DNA of 64,000 bases from Pirellulales bacterium (GTDB lineage: Bacteria > Planctomycetota > Planctomycetia > Pirellulales > Thermoguttaceae): assembly GCA_016931995.1 (NCBI GenBank), contig JAFGDS010000137.1, positions 1 through 64,000 of the forward strand, written 5' to 3'. Position numbers and translations under genes: made by a program. Positions 59,501 through 64,000 of this stretch are shown here, piece by piece (position 1 is the first letter of the stretch; the number at the start of each line of letters is the position of its first letter). The notes beneath the pieces were generated by a model, which was not told where the DNA came from, searched no databases, and was given only the letters and a program-made list of their open reading frames with translations.

Positions 59501-61886
59501 TGACGCCGTTGTCGAAGGTGGTCACGTTCGTGGCCGTGAGCGAGCTCAGCTTGAGCGTGCCGACGATCTCGGCGCCGACCGTCGTGCCCCAGTCGAGGCT
59601 CTCCGCGCCGCCGTTGATGCGGACGGTCATCGTGCCGGAGCCCGCGGAGAAGCCGCCGCCGTCGGTCCAGCAGAAGCGATCGGCGCCGGGCGTGGCGCTC
59701 AGGGCGCGGTTGAAGATCGTCGCGCTGTTGCCCTGGAGCACGCCGCCGGCAAGCTTGATGTAACTGGCCGAAGGCAGGCCCGCGCCGCTGCTCACCTGCA
59801 AAGCGCCGCCGGCGATGGTGGTGTCGCCGTCGTAGGTGTTGGTTCCGGTGAGAAGCAGCTTGCCGTCGCCCGTCTTGACGATGCCGGCGCCGGCGCCCGC
59901 GATGACGCCGCTGACGCGGGCGTAGTCGCTGGTGGAATTGGGATTGTCGGCCACGTCGATGACGCGGTCCGCGCCGGCCAGATCGAGGCCGTTCTGGAAA
60001 TCGGTCACGCCGGCGGCCGACTGCGAGCTGAGCTTGAGCGGCCCGATGATGTGCGTCCCGGGCGTGTCGCCCCAGGCGAGGGGTTTTGCGCCGCTGTTGA
60101 TCAGCACGGTCATGGTTCCGCCGCCGGAGGAGAATCCGCCGCCGTTGGCGTTTTCCCACTGGAAGGCGTTGCCGGACGTGCCCAGATTGCGGCTGAACGT
60201 GGTCGTGCCGTTGCCCTGGAGCACGCCGCCGGCCAGGCTTAGGAAGCTGCCCGAGGGGATGCCCGCCCCGATGTTGGCCTGAAGGGCGCCGTCGGTGATC
60301 GTCGTGGGGCCGGTGTAGGTGTTCGCGCCGGTGAGCACCGTCGTGCCGGGTCCGACGTGCAGGACGGGCCCGCTGCCGTCGATCGGGCCGCTGAACGTGC
60401 CCTTGGCGCCGCTTTCCGGCGCGAACCGCAAGGGCGCGTCCGTCAGGCGATGGATCGCGCCGGTGAAGTTCGACGACCCGCCGCCGAGGGTCACGGCGTT
60501 GGGCGTGTCGATCACCAGCGTTCCACTTCCGAAGAAGGCGCCGGAAAAGACGGGCGAACCGCTGGCCGGCTGAATCTTGAGGGTGCCGGCGCTCACGGTG
60601 ACGTTGCCGTCGTAATTCATGGTGCTGGCGAGCGTGAGCGTGCCGGATCCGGCCTTGACGAGCCCGCCCGCCTTCGCGCCGCCGTGGATGTTCGCGTAGC
60701 CGCCGCCGTCGATCGCGCCGTTGATCGTCGTGTCGCCCGCGCCGGTGACGGTCAGGTCGCTAATGACCGTGTGGACCGCGCCGACGGTGAGCGTCTTGTC
60801 GGCCGCGACGTTCCACGATTGCGGGGCGCCGACGTACAGGGGCGTGTTGATCGTGAGACTTTCGTCGGCCGTGAGGCCGCCGGCCGTGAGCGTCAGGCCC
60901 GTGCCGCCGGAAAACGTGTAGCCGGTGGCCCCGGTGCTGATCGTCATGCCGTGGGCGATGACCGTGCCGCTGATGGTCACGGCGGCGCCGGGGCCGTTGA
61001 AGATCGCGCTGGTCTCCTGGTTCACCCACGTGTACGTGCTTCCCTCCGAGGTCCATCGGGTTCCACCGGCGTTCCACGTGCCCGCCCCGCCGGTCCACGT
61101 GGCCGTTGCCATCGAGCCTGTGTAGTAGACGGGCCCGGTCAGGGCGTTGGCGTCGCTGGGGCGCCGTGGTCGAGCGGCATAAGAGATTTTGCCGTAGCCG
61201 CCGTCGGCCCAACCGGTGCCCCAACTGTTTTTGATGATCCAGTAGCCCCCGCCGGGCACATTGACATCGTCGTGGAAGCCGACGATCAGCACGGCGTGGC
61301 CGCCGCGGGGCAGCCCGCCGGAGGGATAATAGAAGTCGTTGTCGGCCGTCATGGTCACGGTCATGGGACCGTACATCTTCAGGCCGTCCTTCATCTCCTG
61401 AAGGCTCGTGGCGAAACCGCACTTGTACGTCGTCGCCTTCCACACGCGGTCTTCCCAGCCCTCGGCCAGGGGCCAAGGGTCGTCGGCGTCGGGCTGGTCC
61501 GTGCCGGGATTGGCCGGGCATTCCGCCTCGGACACCAGTCCGTGCGACGCGAAATATCCGTACGCCAGGCTGAATGCCCCGCCGCCGCCCGTGCCGCCCA
61601 GGTCCGGGTTGTCCTCCCAAACCATCTGCTGCTCGGACAGATTCGGGACGAAGTTGGGGTCGTTCCGGGTGATCATGTACTTGGATTCGAGGTGGGCCGT
61701 GTCGGCGAAGGCCCAGCACGTGCCGCCGAACTGGCTCTTCACCGGCGTGACGAAGCTCTTGCCGGCGACGTTCCGCCAGTCGAAGTCCTCCGCGCGAACC
61801 GAGGCGACCATCCCCGGCCCGAACGCGGCCGCCACGGCAACCAGGCCCAGAATCCCCAATCGACCGGTCGAGCAGCGCCTCTTCAT
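56583..61886 (-). CDS. Giant exported papain-like protease with autotransporter-type repeats, dockerin-like repeats and PEP-CTERM anchor
   Basis: A 1767-residue surface protein. After a signal peptide (GILGLVAVAAAFGPGMVASV) comes a papain-family (C1A) protease: oxyanion Gln52, catalytic C57 in QFGGTCWAF, H197 in PRGGHAVLIVGF and N220 in WIIKNSWGTGW. From about residue 250 to 1580 there are at least ten autotransporter-associated beta-strand repeats (for example LVKTGSGTLTL, NTYTGPTTITDGAL, NTYDGDTTIAGGAL). Two dockerin-like calcium loops (GDADGNGVVDKLDASAL and GDFNGDGDVDDLDLAIL) and a PEP-CTERM sorting signal (APEP, LVLLGLATLLY, KHRRR) end the protein. No autotransporter barrel is present, so the repeats form a passenger-like solenoid. 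Start at ATG 61886. Confidence 0.87.
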   Translation of the reverse strand: MKRRCSTGRLGILGLVAVAAAFGPGMVASVRAEDFDWRNVAGKSFVTPVKSQFGGTCWAFADTAHLESKYMITRNDPNFVPNLSEQQMVWEDNPDLGGTGGGGAFSLAYGYFASHGLVSEAECPANPGTDQPDADDPWPLAEGWEDRVWKATTYKCGFATSLQEMKDGLKMYGPMTVTMTADNDFYYPSGGLPRGGHAVLIVGFHDDVNVPGGGYWIIKNSWGTGWADGGYGKISYAARPRRPSDANALTGPVYYTGSMATATWTGGAGTWNAGGTRWTSEGSTYTWVNQETSAIFNGPGAAVTISGTVIAHGMTISTGATGYTFSGGTGLTLTAGGLTADESLTINTPLYVGAPQSWNVAADKTLTVGAVHTVISDLTVTGAGDTTINGAIDGGGYANIHGGAKAGGLVKAGSGTLTLASTMNYDGNVTVSAGTLKIQPASGSPVFSGAFFGSGTLVIDTPNAVTLGGGSSNFTGAIHRLTDAPLRFAPESGAKGTFSGPIDGSGPVLHVGPGTTVLTGANTYTGPTTITDGALQANIGAGIPSGSFLSLAGGVLQGNGTTTFSRNLGTSGNAFQWENANGGGFSSGGGTMTVLINSGAKPLAWGDTPGTHIIGPLKLSSQSAAGVTDFQNGLDLAGADRVIDVADNPNSTSDYARVSGVIAGAGAGIVKTGDGKLLLTGTNTYDGDTTIAGGALQVSSGAGLPSASYIKLAGGVLQGNSATIFNRALSATPGADRFCWTDGGGFSAGSGTMTVRINGGAESLDWGTTVGAEIVGTLKLSSLTATNVTTFDNGVNLNGAERTIHVDDNPSSSADYAVLSGAITGGEGSGLVKTGLGKLRLTGAGNTYEGTTTIMGGDVDLAKSSGYAIPGDLILAGGDTYLVRFVGADQMPSTAKWIWNHTPVSDTTQGIELYGHSQTVTGIWDTSRFGIIENAESDKTVAPCTLTVNNTEDCEFNGYMRNGTSSSVPKLSLVKSGTGTLTLSRDNIKYTGSTAVTGGKLVLKDAFAFRSSGVTNDGVFELQYYLDDETFTVPVTGSGEFVLAGTEDITLDGAISGTGSLSLKSDIAVVVHGNKTYTGGTTIHDGDLRLAATSGPAIKGDVTFIRPTSPDSTYRDLYLDGNNQLESTAKVHFSLNSRFILNAYSTTIGGLDYNVSSTSAATVRNGADTGPSTLTLNVGGAESYTFYGTLRDTSSGTSTDVNKQLALVKTGTGTQYIKGDYHSGQFSGGLTVQAGTLDYAQGVLPAGNLTINGGALNYGSQAKSIVAFRITGGSVNGTGTLTSSAAHDVRGGTVNAVLGGTKGLVKSGPSPAVLAGRNTYTGGTTIQDGDLHLASPTGPAVKGDVTFVYPATPESSYRILSLDADNQLETSAKIHFAVNSVLQLSTHSITIGGLDYNVPSSADAIVRNGGSTGKSTLTLNVPSGQSHTFHGALRDTTTGVSSDPNQQLALVKTGSGTQFIKGDYQSGQFSGGVTVNNGTLDLGEAALPVGDYTVAGGTLDIGTQTLLLSAGHQMVNNGTLAGGLWVYTEGMAQGTGRFGAVNVSAGGVFSPGNASAGYAATGPATWASGGEYLLEMSDADGAAGAGWDLWDVTGDLVIAPTSFTLAVTTLAGTTPGLMADFDNTQAYSWLIASATGAISGVENIVLDTSLFQNALAPAGQFFLSQTSDYWLHLNYSPRPSLPGDADGNGVVDKLDASALASHWLQRGGAIWSQGDFNGDGDVDDLDLAILAANWGATNAGAAAPEPHAIVLVLLGLATLLYRKHRRR

Positions 61887-62409
61887 TGCACGCTCCATCG
61901 AGATAGAATGTCAGCCCCCGGAAAAACGCCGCCGGCGAGAGATGGCCTTCAACGAGTCTCGTGTCCGGTCCGCGCCGCCGCGCGGGGGCTTGTTGCCCGA
62001 AGGGCAACCAAAGAACAGCATCAGCCCGTCGCCTTCACGAGACGGCCACAAGAAGCGCCACAACTCGTCCGCCGGTTATCCTAAGCCCTTCGGCGACCGG
62101 TTGTCAACGAGAAACGGGCGAAAAAGGGGCGGAAAGCGGTTCATCCGACCGAAGGGCGCGCGGCCACGAGTCGTGACGCCCGTGCGGCTCTCGCCGCGGG
62201 ATTTTTTTAGGCATGGCTCCGGTGTCCAATGGGCGTGCCAGGAGGGCGAGCATTCCGCTTCTCGTCACAAGTGCCATTGGACACCGGAGTTATGCCTGCG
62301 AAAATCCCGGGGGTCCGGGGGCAGCGCCCCCGCGCGCTCTTGTGTCGGATGAATCCAGAATGTTGGGTGGCGCGCTCGGAGCGTCGCACCGAGGTCCAGG
62401 TCTCGTGCC
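61887..62409. other. Upstream region of the giant protein gene
   Basis: About 520 bp between the methyltransferase gene and the giant protein, both on the minus strand. No gene is seen. It holds the inverted repeat element at 62211-62297 and a GC hairpin (GCGGCTCTCGCCGC) followed by GGGATTTTTTT at about 62183-62210, which could act as a terminator on the plus strand although no plus-strand gene precedes it. Confidence 0.5.
62211..62297. repeat. Inverted repeat element of about 87 bp
   Basis: AGGCATGGCTCCGGTGTCCAATGG at the left pairs with its near complement at 62271-62297 (about 22 of 24 positions), enclosing about 38 bp. It has the size and shape of a small non-autonomous repeat; no other copy occurs in this window. 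Confidence 0.7.
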
Positions 62410-64000
62410 CTACGGCTGGATGCAGTCGTCGGTGACGAGCTTTTTGGGCTTGGGGTAGTCCGACGGGACGCCCGGGGCCGTGACCGGCTCGCCCCGGTCG
62501 ATCCGCGCGGCCACGTCCAGGTTCAAGTCCAGGATCTGCTTGAGCAGGTCCTTTCGGGCGGAAAACCCGTAGGTCCTCAACACCGCCGCGTCCAGCGCCG
62601 CGTGCGCGTCCTTCAGCGGATTCTTGCCGGGCAGCTCCAGCGTCCGGTACACCGCCCGAAGGCCCCCCTTGATCCGCTTGAGCGCCTCCTCCCGCACCCG
62701 CCGCACCTCGCGCCCCGCCACGGCCACCGCGTCTATCTCCTTCGCCCCCGGCGATTGCGGCCAGGGGAAGGTATCAAAGACACTGGGCGGCGTATACCGG
62801 AACCGTTCTGTGAGCTTCGAGCACTTCGTAATGAACCATTGCCAGTGGATCCCCGACTGCAGTATGCCAAAGCTATAGTCGTCTTCAAAGACGAAAGCAA
62901 ACACGGCATGATCGGGACGAATTTCACTGGAGATGAAGTTGAAGACAGGGCGTTTTGTAACGCCGGAGCATACAATGAAGCGATGACGAGACCCAATCTC
63001 ACGAATCATCTCCGGGCGGTCGTATGAGTGCCGCCACCAGTATCGGAGGAAAAGTTGGTGGTGCGGTCTGAGCGCCCCGTCTTTACTCTTGCCTTCCTCT
63101 GCCTTGCGCTTTCGATCCGGCAATACGCGATCCTGGATTAACTTGAATGGTTTCTTATACGCGCTTGCCGCAAGCACGTCCATGTCCTGAAAGTCGATGA
63201 CCATGCGAGTTGGTCGCCCATCGCCTGTCAAGACATCTCGACCGATAAGGAAGGGGTGAATTACCTCGGCATTCTCTGATGCGGCATCGATCAGCGCCTT
63301 CGCCTCGCTGCGAGACAACACAAATGCCTCATGGCCAGGCACTTGGCCCTGAAAAACCCGTTGAGGCTTCGTGTTGCATCGCAGAGTCTTTGCCCGGGCG
63401 ACGTTGGTCTTATCCGACAGCGCCGAGTTAATAACCGTCGTTTCGCGGTAGTCGAGTTCGTACTCCTTGGCGGCGTTGCCTTGGCCGCGTTTGCCGCGGG
63501 GGCGGGCGCCCGGGGGTGGATCGACCTTGAACCAGAGCTTCTTGTTCTCGGGGATGAGGAGCTTGTCGCGCAGGACGGTCCGCTCCCGCGCGGTCAGCCG
63601 CGGCGGGGCCGCGGCGTGCTTCACCCAGTTGACGATGGAGACGTGGACGTTCGCCTCGCCGGACCAGGGCTGATTGTCCACGGCCTCGATCACGGTGCCG
63701 CCGGCGCAAATGTAGTCCAGCCCTCCCTCGCGGCTCTTGTTGTTGCGGATGTTCTGCGTGCCGACCAGCCCGGCGCGGCCAGCCAGCGGGTCCCGCGCGG
63801 TGCAGGCGGGCAAGTGGTCCTGGGCGCGGCGGAGCCAGTAGACGCAGTAGTCGGCCATGCCGGGCACGTCGGGGTAGAGCGCGCGGACAGCGTTGACATA
63901 GTCCGCCCCCCGCTCCGGCTTGAGCCGTTTGGCCCCGAGAAACGGCGGATTGCCGATGATCGCGTCCGCGGGGGGCCACGCCGTCGGCCGGCCCGACGCG
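62410..64000 (-). CDS. DNA methyltransferase, MmeI-like, C-terminal part (N-terminus beyond window)
   Basis: The C-terminal 530 residues of a class I adenine-specific DNA methyltransferase resembling MmeI-type enzymes. The catalytic motif IV appears as AIIGNPPFLGAKR just inside the right edge. Then follow LVGTQNIRNNKS (after the NPPF motif), the target-recognition-type region (HPFLIGRDVLTGDGRPTRM, WWRHSYDRPEM) and the helical C-terminus (YGFSARKDLLKQILDLNLDV). The N-terminal part, which in type IIG enzymes would hold a nuclease and motif I, is not visible, so whether it is a lone methyltransferase, a restriction enzyme or a BREX/DISARM component cannot be decided. Confidence 0.82.
   Translation of the reverse strand, partial: ASGRPTAWPPADAIIGNPPFLGAKRLKPERGADYVNAVRALYPDVPGMADYCVYWLRRAQDHLPACTARDPLAGRAGLVGTQNIRNNKSREGGLDYICAGGTVIEAVDNQPWSGEANVHVSIVNWVKHAAAPPRLTARERTVLRDKLLIPENKKLWFKVDPPPGARPRGKRGQGNAAKEYELDYRETTVINSALSDKTNVARAKTLRCNTKPQRVFQGQVPGHEAFVLSRSEAKALIDAASENAEVIHPFLIGRDVLTGDGRPTRMVIDFQDMDVLAASAYKKPFKLIQDRVLPDRKRKAEEGKSKDGALRPHHQLFLRYWWRHSYDRPEMIREIGSRHRFIVCSGVTKRPVFNFISSEIRPDHAVFAFVFEDDYSFGILQSGIHWQWFITKCSKLTERFRYTPPSVFDTFPWPQSPGAKEIDAVAVAGREVRRVREEALKRIKGGLRAVYRTLELPGKNPLKDAHAALDAAVLRTYGFSARKDLLKQILDLNLDVAARIDRGEPVTAPGVPSDYPKPKKLVTDDCIQP

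Noticed and set aside
56583-61886. CRISPR array suspected from periodic repeats
   Set aside because: The periodicity comes from coding beta-strand repeats of varied length; no constant direct repeat with unique spacers exists.
57762-62084. Several long plus-strand frames opposite the giant repeat protein
   Set aside because: They mirror the Gly/Thr/Ala repeats of the minus-strand protein and have no independent signature.
1-64000. tRNA, rRNA and known riboswitches
   Set aside because: None recognised by eye in either strand; a covariance-model search would be needed to exclude them.

Overview
GC-rich bacterial chromosome that most likely belongs to a planctomycete, perhaps Pirellulales-like. 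The markers are two BBP7-type outer-membrane barrels, a PEP-CTERM protein with dockerin-like repeats, a DUF2961 glycoside hydrolase-like protein, a Tat-exported Gfo/Idh/MocA oxidoreductase, PQQ-like propellers, zinc-ribbon/M48 membrane proteins and several families of short dispersed palindromes. The Mvh/Hdr locus points to an anaerobic or facultative H2 metabolism. The lineage is inferred from gene content and was not tested by phylogeny. No rRNA, tRNA or CRISPR array was recognised.

Layout. 1-0.7 kb: a HigB-HigA toxin-antitoxin pair (antitoxin cut by the window edge) with a readable promoter/operator. 0.7-3.2 kb: an M48 metalloprotease. 3.3-10.3 kb: a minus-strand hdrC-hdrB-hdrA-mvhD-mvhG-mvhA operon, i.e. 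a complete [NiFe]-hydrogenase/heterodisulfide reductase-type electron-bifurcating complex. 10.8-20.1 kb, plus strand: an exported protein with an in-frame TGA, HisF, PilT, a degenerate PilB/GspE-like protein, a CvpA-like membrane protein, a small membrane protein and a DUF2961 protein. 20.1-23.3 kb, minus: a kinase, AccD, a phosphatase-fold protein lacking its catalytic histidines, and Rpe. 24-27.7 kb, plus: Fmt, an esterase-like hydrolase and a neutral-ceramidase-domain protein.

27.77-31.08 kb is a complete mobile element of about 3.3 kb. It has near-identical 12-bp terminal inverted repeats and an 8-bp target duplication. It carries an IS1-family transposase and, divergently, a small ribbon-helix-helix-like protein and an OLD-like ATPase-TOPRIM nuclease of visibly lower GC. 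A mirror-symmetric double promoter separates the two arms. I regard this as the most interesting object in the window: a putative defence nuclease travelling as cargo of an IS1-type transposon.

31.2-45 kb: a 32-residue basic peptide, a FabZ-like dehydratase, a rhomboid protease, a PQQ-like propeller, a squalene-hopene-cyclase-like protein whose gene has absorbed two dispersed repeats in frame, a DUF116-polyprenyl synthase fusion, an HD hydrolase, a PII-like protein, ThyX, a BBP7 barrel, a radical SAM enzyme and signal peptidase I. 45-64 kb: a TPR protein, a Gfo/Idh/MocA oxidoreductase, a zinc-ribbon protein, a hemolysin III-like protein, a URO-D-like methyltransferase, a FAAL-ACP-oxoamine synthase megaprotein (possible sphingoid-base or amino-ketone synthesis), a second BBP7 barrel with a poly-Asp run, a giant papain/autotransporter-repeat/PEP-CTERM protein, and the C-terminal part of an MmeI-like DNA methyltransferase cut by the right edge.

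Intergenic space is unusually rich in palindromic repeats (at least nine families seen), some nested inside one another and some inside coding sequence.
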